From: a virus
Strand: one strand, 5' to 3'
Length of the DNA stretch: 64,000 bases
Virus record (IMG/VR): IMGVR_UViG_3300032245_001520
Coordinates: 18,345-82,344 of that record
A program made the position numbers and the translations under genes. Every line of letters starts with the position of its first letter. Position 1 is the first letter of the stretch. Positions 40,901-47,726 of this stretch are shown piece by piece. The notes under the pieces were generated by a model. It worked only from the letters and a program-made list of their open reading frames with translations, ran no database searches and had not been told where the DNA came from.

Positions 40901-43756
40901 TGCGCCGGTCAGTGTCGCAAACATCCCTGTTCCCAGGGCGACGTTGTTCTTGACTGTCTCTGTGCAACCTAGGACGAGACCGGCGACAGAGGGGGTAGCA
41001 TTGGGGGCACTGTAAGGTGTGACCCATTGAAGACCAGTAGCACAAGCACTGTTGGCACTGAGCACTTGGTTGTTGGTGCCGATCGAAAGAGCAGAGTAGG
41101 CAGAGGCACCCGTGGCAGCGAGGAGATCACCTTTGGTTGCGTAGGCACTCTTGGGGACCGCATCGCCAGCGAGAGTGTTTGCGTCATCTGCCAGGTCGTA
41201 GGCACTCTTAACGGCGGTGGAACTGGCTGCAGTGACCGAGGAAGTTGTGGAAACGCTGTCGCTGATGCCCTCAATCGTGCCACCCTCACCATTGTTGAAT
41301 GTGACCGACTCGCCTGTTGCGATGTTGACAGTCAGTGCATTTAGCTGCCCTGCCATCGTTCCACCGGCAAGTGCCAGGTAGGCAGCGGAAAGGGTGGCGG
41401 GAGTGACTGCCTTGGTGGCGTCGGTGCCAGCATCCACTTCGCCTTGAGTAGCGAGTTGAATGACACCGGGGAAGGTTGTGGAGGCGTAGCCTGGCTGATA
41501 ACCAACGTCCAGGAATTGCCAAACAGCACCATCGGAGAGGAACCAGTCACCGACGTGGGTCAGCGTAGGTGTGCCACCCGTGGGGGTCATGGTGCCGTTG
41601 ACAGTCACGATGACGAAGAACTCGGCGTTGCCAGCGGCAGCGGCAGGGAGGGCAGCGCCAGGGACGAACGGGGGGACGAGCGCGGCACCGGCACCGGTGA
41701 CCGTGACCAGCAACCCTGTGGAACCATCAATGGTGCCTGCCAGGGTCAGGTTGCTGGTAATGACCAGGTTGTCGATCTGATCCTGCAGCGCTTTACCTTG
41801 AGCAGCGGTCAGTGCCTCAGTCGTCGAGGTCGAAGTTACGGTGTTGACGAGTTGAACGACACCCGATTGCGAGGTCGAGGACGATTTGACACTGATGGTG
41901 CCAGAGGACACATCGATGTTGGTGCCCACTTGCACAACACCTTTGGCAGATGTGGTGGCATCTTGAATACCTGCGACGGGGAAGGTCTGACTCGCGTTGA
42001 AAGCGATATCGCCAGACATCGTACCACCTGCCTTGGGCAGGGCAGCATTTGCCAGGTCGTAGGCAGTCTTGACTGCGTTGGCAGTCGCTGCTTGAGCAGT
42101 GCTCGTGGAGTTGGTCGTGTCGTTGAGTTGAACAACACCCTTAGCGCCAGTCGTGGCGTCGGCGACGCTGATGACACCGTTCTCGACGTCGATGTTCGTT
42201 CCAACCTGAACGACACCTTTCTGAGCATCTGTCGCGTCCTGAATGCCAGCGACGGGGAATGTCTGACCGGAGTTGAATACGATGTCGCCGGTCATCGTGC
42301 CGCCTGCTTTCGGCAGAGCGTTATCAGCGGTGGTCTGAGCAGCACCAGCAGCGTCGTATGCCGACTTGACTGCACTCGGAGTGGCGGCGAGCGCGTCGGA
42401 GGTAGAGTCAGTGGCGTTGCTCAGACGGACCACGCCTTTCTGCAACAGGGTGCCGTCCTGAATATCGCCAACGGGAAGCGTCTGGTCTTCCGCGAAGGTG
42501 ATGACCCCAGTCATCGTACCACCAGAGAGGGGCAGAGCGGCGTTGGCCAGGTCGTAAGCAGTCTTGACGGAACTGGGAGTCGCTGCTTTGGTTGTGTCCG
42601 TACTGGTGACGGACGTCTCAAGGACGACGATGCCAGCAGTGGTGGTAGTCGCAGTGGGTTGCGTGCCGGCGAAGACGATGTCGCCGGTCATCGTGCCACC
42701 TGCCTTGGGTAGAGCAGCGTCGGCGGTTGCCTGGGCAGCGGCAGCGTCAGCCAGCGCCTGGGTGGCGTCGCCCTGGGCAGCGGCAGCGTCAGCCAGCGCC
42801 TGGGTGGCATCGCCCTGAGCAGTGTTGGCAGTTTCTTGTGCCTGAGTGGCGTCGAGAGCGGCAGAGTTGGCAGTGTTCTGAGCGGCCAATGCGTCGGCGA
42901 GTGCCTGAGTGGCATCGGTGCCAGCGGTGACTGCAACGTCGTAGGCAGACTTAACTGCGCTTGCTGTGGCAGCGAGAGTCGTGCTGGTGGAGTTGGTCGC
43001 GGCGCTCAGTTGGACAGCGCCCGCGACTGAGGTGGAAGCAGCGTTGATTCCGACGACCGGGTTAACAGGGTCGGTGTTGTTGACAGTGATGGGCGAGGTG
43101 CCAGACACGCTGTCTACGGAACCACCCCCGCCACCACCACCTGTGACCCAGGCAGTCGCGCCAGTGCCAGGGTCGGTCAGTGCCAGGACCTGGTTGATGG
43201 TGCCAGCGACGAGCGGAGAGGAGACTTTGGTGCCTGCAAACTGGTAAGTAATCTTGACTGCGTTGGCTGTGGCAGCGACGAGAGCAGAGTTGTCGGTGGT
43301 TGAGTCGCTGAGGCGCAAAACACCAGACTGAGTGGTGCTGCCAGTGCGGACAGAGACAACAGGATTGGCAGGATCGGTGTTGTTGACAGTGATGGCATTG
43401 CCAACGGGGGCAGTGACGCTGTCTACGGACCCACCGCCACCGCCACCGCCGCTACCCCACACGAGGCGATTTTGAGCGGCATTCCAGGTCGGGACCTGAC
43501 CGTTAGTCGGGGATCCGCCGTAGTAATTGGGTGAGATGAGGAAGGGGTTGTTGCTGGCAGCGGTGAGGGGGAACGAGAACCACCCTTGACCAGCGACGCC
43601 GGGGTTGGAGGTGCCGGTGAAGTCTGTCTTGAAGTTGCTGCCGTTGCCGATGTAAATGATCTTGTCTGCCATGTTATAGCAGACTTGCCCCGGTTGGAGA
43701 GCGAGAGGTTGCTCACCGGGGGTGAAAGAGCGTAGATTTAGGACTTGTACGGACAT
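37916..43756 (-). CDS. Giant chimeric tail fibre (1946 aa)
   Basis: Residues 1-100 are an Mtd-N-like module (LNLRSFTPGEQPLAL, QVCYNMADKIIYIGNG). Next come many units of a classical phage-fibre repeat: ATASAVKTAYDLANAALPK-x-GGTMTGDI-x-F and KGVVQVGTNIDV. A coiled-coil-like stretch of ALADAAAAQGDATQ repeats (42-base tandem DNA repeats) occurs at about 310-350. The shared NNL-x-LAGT cassette (about 660-800) is followed by YadA-head-like AVG repeats with Cys (about 930-1060 and again around 1150). Then comes a ThrThr-rich segment, and at about 1480-1700 a right-handed beta-helix (GSEEQPFLTIGRALTAAG, IVLHQGTYTENL, GANRSGATINGTVAF), as in many polysaccharide-binding fibres. The C-terminus returns to fibre repeats. 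This may be the main long tail fibre. Confidence 0.85.
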   Translation of the reverse strand: MSVQVLNLRSFTPGEQPLALQPGQVCYNMADKIIYIGNGSNFKTDFTGTSNPGVAGQGWFSFPLTAASNNPFLISPNYYGGSPTNGQVPTWNAAQNRLVWGSGGGGGGGSVDSVTAPVGNAITVNNTDPANPVVSVRTGSTTQSGVLRLSDSTTDNSALVAATANAVKITYQFAGTKVSSPLVAGTINQVLALTDPGTGATAWVTGGGGGGGSVDSVSGTSPITVNNTDPVNPVVGINAASTSVAGAVQLSAATNSTSTTLAATASAVKSAYDVAVTAGTDATQALADALAAQNTANSAALDATQAQETANTAQGDATQALADAAAAQGDATQALADAAAAQATADAALPKAGGTMTGDIVFAGTQPTATTTTAGIVVLETSVTSTDTTKAATPSSVKTAYDLANAALPLSGGTMTGVITFAEDQTLPVGDIQDGTLLQKGVVRLSNATDSTSDALAATPSAVKSAYDAAGAAQTTADNALPKAGGTMTGDIVFNSGQTFPVAGIQDATDAQKGVVQVGTNIDVENGVISVADATTGAKGVVQLNDTTNSTSTAQAATANAVKTAYDLANAALPKAGGTMSGDIAFNASQTFPVAGIQDATTSAKGVVQVGTNIDVSSGTISVKSSSTSQSGVVQLVNTVTSTSTTEALTAAQGKALQDQIDNLVITSNLTLAGTIDGSTGLLVTVTGAGAALVPPFVPGAALPAAAAGNAEFFVIVTVNGTMTPTGGTPTLTHVGDWFLSDGAVWQFLDVGYQPGYASTTFPGVIQLATQGEVDAGTDATKAVTPATLSAAYLALAGGTMAGQLNALTVNIATGESVTFNNGEGGTIEGISDSVSTTSSVTAASSTAVKSAYDLADDANTLAGDAVPKSAYATKGDLLAATGASAYSALSIGTNNQVLSANSACATGLQWVTPYSAPNATPSVAGLVLGCTETVKNNVALGTGMFATLTGADNVAIGCAPLAAITTGCRNVAIGDGTACSLTTGNSNLAIGSFAMAFAAGASSDNVAIGGNALLDVNGSGNTAIGAHAGEDLQTGSRNLLLGYEATVGDGDCQMALSFAVGQNWLTGDSSKHIQPGAGLRDTAGNLGTAGQVLSSTGTAIEWITNAADGVQSVSGTLPITIDNENPADPIVGVNTATPTALGVVFASTEDGENPNTGVGFSANNALTTGIGNVALGACSGNATSGNYNVAVGFGAAVTDATANCQLVIAPNSTASWLTGDSAMNIKPGAGILDGLGTVGAAGQVLSSTGSALEWITPGDAPAGGVAQFANFGSFPALGVPETLYVALDTGISYYWLEGEPSGYNVVNTKDGTLLVKGSVQLSDATNTATSTVAATDTAVKAAYDLAAAAMPISGGTFSGEIFLNGSNPIPSSPESPTSKFYVDQISGGLRPQDAVRVATTVAIPGVVTYNNGTAGVGATLTLGTALATIDGVARTGATDRVLVKNQASAFQNGVYVWTTTTLLTRASNADSTAELPNGALYFVSNGTTNGGTSYAQYTTVNTIGTDPISYTRTSGANFHKYSKEWNVDPVGGDDTNGTGSEEQPFLTIGRALTAAGNTGERIVLHQGTYTENLTIGATDLNLDIVGANRSGATINGTVAFTGASSSVRVSGVLFFGNITHSGAGGVYLDECTLNTGVVFTKSGNGYSQFFDVEANLSSLNITGAGYFNVDDSRIGPVTINNAAGVFSASGCPVVGAVTLTLGTTVIDTSNVFATGETNAAVTSALGTTAFLRNSQFYTPSGAAARLNLNGSFILDDSTFDKANSLLEGALIDTPARFGSIDLLSTVSSLSLAGPITLPSGVGAAGQVLTSNGPGSPLTWTAGGGGGGGTVDTVAGVAPVTVNSTDPANVIVSVSTGSTSEVGVLQLTNSVASTSATTAATPNSVKVAYDLAAAALPKSGGTLTGNLFSTPLQTTSTVTAANQLGVVVDLSTGQLKTVVSFDAGGF
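42730..42813. repeat. 42-base tandem repeat inside the giant fibre gene
   Basis: Two nearly identical 42-base units (starting at 42730 and 42772) plus a partial third at 42814. They encode the 14-residue unit ALADAAAAQGDATQ. Units differ by one base (GTCGC versus ATCGC), suggesting recent duplication. Confidence 0.85.
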
Positions 43757-43766
43757 GGTGAGAACT

Positions 43767-44240
43767 TCAGGAAAGGGTACCGCAATCGATGAGAGAGATT
43801 TCAGAAGCGTCGTTTATTGTTACTCCTGCGCCGGAGCGGACGTAACCGTTGTCTTTCAGGTACGCCGTAACGGTACCGTTTACCCACCCGACAGTGACGA
43901 ACGCTGCCGGATTGTTCGGAACTTCTGCTTGAAGGTAAATCGGTCCTTCAAACACCCCGCCATTTTGGTCGATGCTGTCGGTGGGATAGGGGACAACTGC
44001 CACCCACTGTGAACTGTTTAAGTCTTTGTAGTAGATGTTTAGGTTACTCGTGACTGTAGAGTACCACAGAGAACCATTGATCGGGTTTGCCGGAGGGGAC
44101 GCCGACACGAACACAGGTGCGGAAGTGGGGGTCGTAACCTGGGTAGCAACCCATGATGTTCCATTCCACTTGAAAGTTCTGCCTGTGTTAGAATATACCT
44201 GCCCTAGAGCAGGATTTGGAGGAAACGTCAGTGCTGCCAT
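43767..44240 (-). CDS. Small fibre-associated protein (157 aa)
   Basis: Starts MAALTFPPNPALGQVYSNTG followed by FKWNGTSWVA: the 'FP-x-x-P-x-x-GQ-x-y-x-x-x-GRT-x-x-WNG-x-x-W' pattern widely found in phage fibres and attachment proteins. A second similar unit follows (NGSLWYSTVTSNLNIYY). Residues 95-157 contain a short helix-poor part (GGVFEGPIYL, SEISLIDCG). Lies 10 bases before the giant fibre, after a promoter-like decamer 23 bases upstream, so it opens the fibre transcript. Confidence 0.72.
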   Translation of the reverse strand: MAALTFPPNPALGQVYSNTGRTFKWNGTSWVATQVTTPTSAPVFVSASPPANPINGSLWYSTVTSNLNIYYKDLNSSQWVAVVPYPTDSIDQNGGVFEGPIYLQAEVPNNPAAFVTVGWVNGTVTAYLKDNGYVRSGAGVTINDASEISLIDCGTLS

Positions 44241-44263
44241 TCGCCCTGGAGACTTCTTTGAGA

Positions 44264-44273
44264 GGTTTTACCC
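44264..44273 (-). promoter_or_regulatory. Promoter-like decamer, giant fibre unit
   Basis: GGGTAAAACC followed by TCTCAAA, 23 bases before the ATG of the 157-residue protein that precedes the giant fibre. Confidence 0.65.
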
Positions 44274-44300
44274 TTTCTTGTTGCGACCCTGCGGTAAACC

Positions 44301-45380
44301 TCAGGGGAAGGTATTTTCTTGACCCCAGTTGATGCCACCCGCGTCTGTCGGGTATGTGATTAACGGGGTTCCTCCCGTCAAATCCTGAGCATTTGCAGTG
44401 GTTAACCAGTTCGGGAACGTGTTATTTTGACCTACCGAACCGAATCCTGCCCTGTAGTCGGGTGTCAGATCCCCCGCAGTGTCGGTTGAAAAACCTGAAA
44501 AACCCTTACCACTCACACTATTGTAACGTTGCGGTGTCCGCCACGAACGCATGATACCTTCGGGAGTGTCAATCGCTGAGATGCCTGCCCCTGCTCGCGC
44601 AGCAGTCATCTTCATCTCTGCGTCGAGAGTCTTGAGCGCTACTTCGTAGTCCTTGTAGACGTCATCGCGACGACGCACCGTGTCGAGGTAGTACCGAGCG
44701 ATGATCATCGCAGTGCGACGACGACTGCTGGTGATTAAAAGTTTCCCAGATTTACCTGACTGCTCAATATAGCTGTCAATTAGCGCATTCGCGTCCTCAA
44801 TCGCCAGTCGCAGTTTTGCCACGTTGACGGTCGTCGCCGATGCATCATCAATGTTCGTGAGTTGGACCGCTTCCTTAAGACCGTACGCCATGATAAAGTC
44901 GTCCGGCGAGGCACTGCGAGGGTCAGACTTGCCGGGGGTGGCGACACCCGACCGGTTGTAATAGGGGTACCCCACCCCGGATACGGTCGCCCCGAGGTTA
45001 GAGTTGGCACGGGTGTTGTCGGTCTTCTCGTCAGGCGCTAGTTGATTGCGACCAGGGATTCTATAAAATGCCCTGACAGCATTGCGCTTGCGAACGACGT
45101 CGTTGGCAGTCGGCGGAACCGGACCCCGGAGGCACTGTTTCAGATCGAGTGGCGGTTCGTAGGACACGAAAATCTCGTCCCACGGCGACAGAAACGTTTC
45201 CAAACCGAGAGTCAGCATCGTGTCCGATGAGTACACCATCGTCGACACAGTGTGCTGACCATAGCACACAGTGAAACTCGACAGGGGCACCACGACTGTT
45301 GTGTCGAGGGGTGCGTCGAACCAGAGTATGACTGTGCCAGGGGTTGGCACTGTGACTTCTTTGATACCAGGGATTGCCAT
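44301..45380 (-). CDS. DUF1320 / gp36-like connector protein with extra domains (359 aa)
   Basis: Residues about 160-265 (DDFIMAYGLKEAVQLTNIDD, ANALIDSYIEQ, RRTAMIIARYYLDTVRRRDDVYKDYEVALKTLDAEMK; segments only) match the DUF1320 family, the Mu gp36-like head-tail connector component. Those proteins are usually near 140 residues. Here an N-terminal beta domain (residues 1-95, ending FVSYEPP) precedes it, resembling SwmB/Ig-like units, and a Gly/Asn-rich C-terminal tail follows. Gene order, between the spike and fibre genes rather than beside the capsid, is unusual for a connector. Confidence 0.78.
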   Translation of the reverse strand: MAIPGIKEVTVPTPGTVILWFDAPLDTTVVVPLSSFTVCYGQHTVSTMVYSSDTMLTLGLETFLSPWDEIFVSYEPPLDLKQCLRGPVPPTANDVVRKRNAVRAFYRIPGRNQLAPDEKTDNTRANSNLGATVSGVGYPYYNRSGVATPGKSDPRSASPDDFIMAYGLKEAVQLTNIDDASATTVNVAKLRLAIEDANALIDSYIEQSGKSGKLLITSSRRRTAMIIARYYLDTVRRRDDVYKDYEVALKTLDAEMKMTAARAGAGISAIDTPEGIMRSWRTPQRYNSVSGKGFSGFSTDTAGDLTPDYRAGFGSVGQNNTFPNWLTTANAQDLTGGTPLITYPTDAGGINWGQENTFP

Positions 45381-45384
45381 AACT

Positions 45385-45807
45385 TCAGGTGTACAGATAG
45401 TCGACTGGGGAGTTGGTTAGCGGAACGAATCTCTCCGAGACCCAGAATGCGTAGGCGCTCTTGTCTACTCGAAATGTGTATCCCTTCCGCACACTGTACA
45501 GGCACTGGGTGATATAGTTGGACGCCACTCTCAGAGGCATCTCATCTCGCCAGTTTACAGACCAGTCATCAATCGTGATCAAGTTGCCCACGATGGTGTA
45601 GTCAATCTGCCCCACAATATGTCCCCCTCGCTGCTCAAAGTTGGCGTAAGGCGGATTACTGTAGTCAAACGTCTGAGAAGTCCGGGTGTACAACTCGCCA
45701 TCCCACTTGACTTGCACATAGCGATGCTGCTCTGGCGGGTTGTCCAGATACAAGAAGTCCTGGCAGATCCACTCTGGATTCGCGATACCAGGGCGACGTA
45801 TTGCCAT
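45385..45807 (-). CDS. Hypothetical structural protein (140 aa)
   Basis: MAIRRPGIANPEWICQDF opens an aromatic-rich protein with many Tyr and Trp (VKWDGELYTRTSQTFDY, DDWSVNWRDEM) and no recognised family. It lies 4 bases upstream of the connector gene and starts 21 bases after a promoter-like decamer. Co-transcription with the DUF1320 gene suggests a head-tail junction or baseplate role. Confidence 0.66.
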   Translation of the reverse strand: MAIRRPGIANPEWICQDFLYLDNPPEQHRYVQVKWDGELYTRTSQTFDYSNPPYANFEQRGGHIVGQIDYTIVGNLITIDDWSVNWRDEMPLRVASNYITQCLYSVRKGYTFRVDKSAYAFWVSERFVPLTNSPVDYLYT

Positions 45808-45828
45808 GCTCCTCGGGACCTTTGAGTG

Positions 45829-45838
45829 GGTTTTACCC
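45829..45838 (-). promoter_or_regulatory. Promoter-like decamer, 140-aa and connector genes
   Basis: GGGTAAAACC followed by ACTCAAA, 21 bases before the ATG. Confidence 0.66.
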
Positions 45839-45840
45839 CG

Positions 45841-46197
45841 TCAGTACGCAGCGAGCACCATGTGGTTGCCCGAGATTGTCCTGATGACTTTCGGTCGGAA
45901 CGTGATACCCTCGACGACGATCGGTTTGTCAAACGTCGCAGTCTGGTTGAATCTCACTGTCTGAAGAAACACCCCTGGCGGGTGAACCTCGAACCCATCT
46001 GTGGTAAACCGACTCTCACCCAGAGTAAACTCCTCGCCTGCTGAAACCTTTTGTGTAGCGTACAATGACTGATAAACGGTGAGGTCTTGGACGACACCGA
46101 GCGACTGGTAGAAGACTGGTGCCATCGGGTTTGTGGCACTCTGTCCAAATCCGGGAACGTTGACGAATCCGGGGTCGTAATCCTGAACGAAGGTCAT
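45841..46197 (-). CDS. Hypothetical structural protein (118 aa)
   Basis: Beta-rich protein starting MTFVQDYDPGFVNVPGFG. The C-terminal half (EEFTLGESRFTTDGFEVHPPG, then ITFRPKVIRTISGN) resembles a small jelly-roll or baseplate accessory domain, but I cannot assign a family. The ATG overlaps the stop of the spike gene by 4 bases (ATGA), indicating coupled translation with the spike and a role in the baseplate or spike complex. Confidence 0.66.
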   Translation of the reverse strand: MTFVQDYDPGFVNVPGFGQSATNPMAPVFYQSLGVVQDLTVYQSLYATQKVSAGEEFTLGESRFTTDGFEVHPPGVFLQTVRFNQTATFDKPIVVEGITFRPKVIRTISGNHMVLAAY

Positions 46198-47378
46198 GGT
46201 TTGGGTGGGCGAGGGAGCGAGGATAGGACAGTCTTGATGAACGCCTGCGGGTTCAGTATCTTGGCGAGCAGTCCTTTGGTGCTCTGCGGGATAAACGAGG
46301 CGATGGTGCTCTGCGAGTTGGTGCTGACGTACTGCGTCGGATCTTCAACACTCAGACCTTTTGTGATCGCAGCGAGCAGTTCCTTCTGAGCAGTCTTGAG
46401 CGCCTGACCGGCGAAGTTAAGACCTGGCACGGACGACGTCGCTGCTGAGATGTTCGGTGCGTACGAGGTGGTGAACGACCCTGCCACGTTGTCGGTGTAT
46501 CCGGTCTCTCGAACGAATGACAGTGCTGTGATCTGATCGAGCAGAGCAGGTTCGATGGTCGGCAGAGGTTTGGCGTCGCTCATGGGTGCGGGCGACCAGG
46601 CAGCATCGGCACCCCAAGGGTTGCCACGAGGGGCAGTGCCATACGCAGTCGGTTTGCTCATCTCCTGGTGACTGGTGACGAACACGTGGTCCCAACTCGA
46701 TGCTGCTTGAGCAGGCGACGGTCGGTTGCCCGAGGAGTCGACTTGACCGGTGACGTCGTTCGCCCCTGCGTGTCCGTGGGCAAGGTCGGAGTGGCGGACC
46801 CAGGTGTACTTGCCGTCGCGTCGGAGACAGACGCACACCCAGTCGGAGTTCATGGGTCCTCCCTCCTCGACGACCATACACCCGAGGTTGTTGGCACTCG
46901 GGGGTGGAAGTTTGCCTGCTTCGTACACAGGAAGGCGAGTCATGCTGCTGTTGTTCGGTATGACCATCTCTTTCGCTTTATCCGCCACGAGAAGTTGTGG
47001 ATCGTACACCACGTCCTGCAGCATGGCGTATTGATACTGACCAGAAGAAGCGACAATGTTGACTCTCTTGCCTACGAGTCCGGCAGGTTGACGACCCTCA
47101 AATGCAGGGGAAACGTCAATCCAGTGCGACTGATCAGGTTCCTCTCCTACTCGCCGTTCTGCGTACTGCCCGCCCCCGGTTAGTTGTGGAATGTCGGGAT
47201 TGAAGTCATCGAATATCACCTTGACGCGACCCTGGTTCTTGGGGTCCTCCACAGAAACAACAGTTCCCCTAAGTGTGCCTCGAGGTAACCCCGCAAATCG
47301 CGACGTTGCCTCGTACGCTTCCATCGCTGCCGCCAGATTTTGAACTAGCGGAATAGTTTTCAGCAGAGGGTTGGTCAT
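46194..47378 (-). CDS. Baseplate spike / hub protein, gp5/gpV OB-fold type (394 aa)
   Basis: Residues about 34-125 read GTLRGTVVSVEDPKNQGRVK, then SHWIDVSPAFEG and KRVNIVASSGQYQYAMLQDVVYD: the oligosaccharide-binding fold found at the base of gp5, gpV and VgrG spikes. The later part (residues 150-240) has loops with MVVEEGGPMN and CLRRDGKYTWVRHSDLAHG. The C-terminal helical region LNFAGQALKTAQKELLAA lacks the long triangular beta-helix repeats of T4 gp5, so the needle may be a separate small protein. No lysozyme motif is evident. Followed by the 118-residue gene with a 4-base overlap. Confidence 0.85.
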   Translation of the reverse strand: MTNPLLKTIPLVQNLAAAMEAYEATSRFAGLPRGTLRGTVVSVEDPKNQGRVKVIFDDFNPDIPQLTGGGQYAERRVGEEPDQSHWIDVSPAFEGRQPAGLVGKRVNIVASSGQYQYAMLQDVVYDPQLLVADKAKEMVIPNNSSMTRLPVYEAGKLPPPSANNLGCMVVEEGGPMNSDWVCVCLRRDGKYTWVRHSDLAHGHAGANDVTGQVDSSGNRPSPAQAASSWDHVFVTSHQEMSKPTAYGTAPRGNPWGADAAWSPAPMSDAKPLPTIEPALLDQITALSFVRETGYTDNVAGSFTTSYAPNISAATSSVPGLNFAGQALKTAQKELLAAITKGLSVEDPTQYVSTNSQSTIASFIPQSTKGLLAKILNPQAFIKTVLSSLPRPPKP

Positions 47379-47629
47379 TATTCTTTGAACTCAGAGAAAC
47401 GAGGCACATTGCGTGGCGTCCGTGTCTGCTTCGCCTCGAACACGGGGAACACGCGAGTCAGTGCGGGTGCGGGTGCTTCCTCTGGTGGGGGTGCTGGCTT
47501 GGGGTCCGGTTCCACCTTCGACTCCGGCACAGAGGGCACCTCCTCAACCACGACTGGCAATGCGTCAGTCTCTGTCTCTGCGACTTCCTCAGTCGATGTG
47601 AATCCTAGTGTCTTGCGTCGTGTCGTCAT
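47378..47629 (-). CDS. Proline-rich small protein (83 aa)
   Basis: Starts at the ATG at 47629 (MTTRRKTLGFTSTEEVAE), 19 bases after a promoter-like decamer; a longer in-frame reading would run through the decamer and the palindromic cluster. The middle is a Pro/Glu/Ala-rich linker (EPDPKPAPPPEEAPAPA), the C-terminus is basic with RTPRNVPRFSEFKE. Likely intrinsically disordered. Its TAA overlaps the spike start (TAATG). Confidence 0.66.
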   Translation of the reverse strand: MTTRRKTLGFTSTEEVAETETDALPVVVEEVPSVPESKVEPDPKPAPPPEEAPAPALTRVFPVFEAKQTRTPRNVPRFSEFKE

Positions 47630-47648
47630 TGTGTGGTTCTCTCTTCGT

Positions 47649-47658
47649 GGTTTTACCC
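47649..47658 (-). promoter_or_regulatory. Promoter-like decamer, Pro-rich protein and spike genes
   Basis: GGGTAAAACC followed by ACGAAG, 19 bases before the ATG at 47629. Upstream lies the second large GATCGATC cluster. Confidence 0.66.
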
Positions 47659-47665
47659 GTGGGTT

Positions 47666-47725
47666 ATGGCATGTGCTGCGATCGATGTGTTCGATCGATC
47701 GATGCATCGAGCACATGTGCTGCGA
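47666..47725. repeat. Palindromic GATCGATC cluster upstream of spike operon
   Basis: GCATGTGCTGCGATCGATGT, then TCGATCGATCGATGCATCGA and an inverted GCACATGTGCTGCGAT. Shares a 23-base identical core with the cluster near the terminase genes and has outer ATGTGCTGCGAT arms. Ends at the last codons of the 826-residue baseplate gene. Confidence 0.8.
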
Positions 47726-47726
47726 T

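Noticed and set aside
41444-42712. Plus-strand frame of 422 codons opposite the giant fibre
   Set aside because: It is a mirror of repetitive SAVKTAYDLA coding sequence and shows no independent domain.
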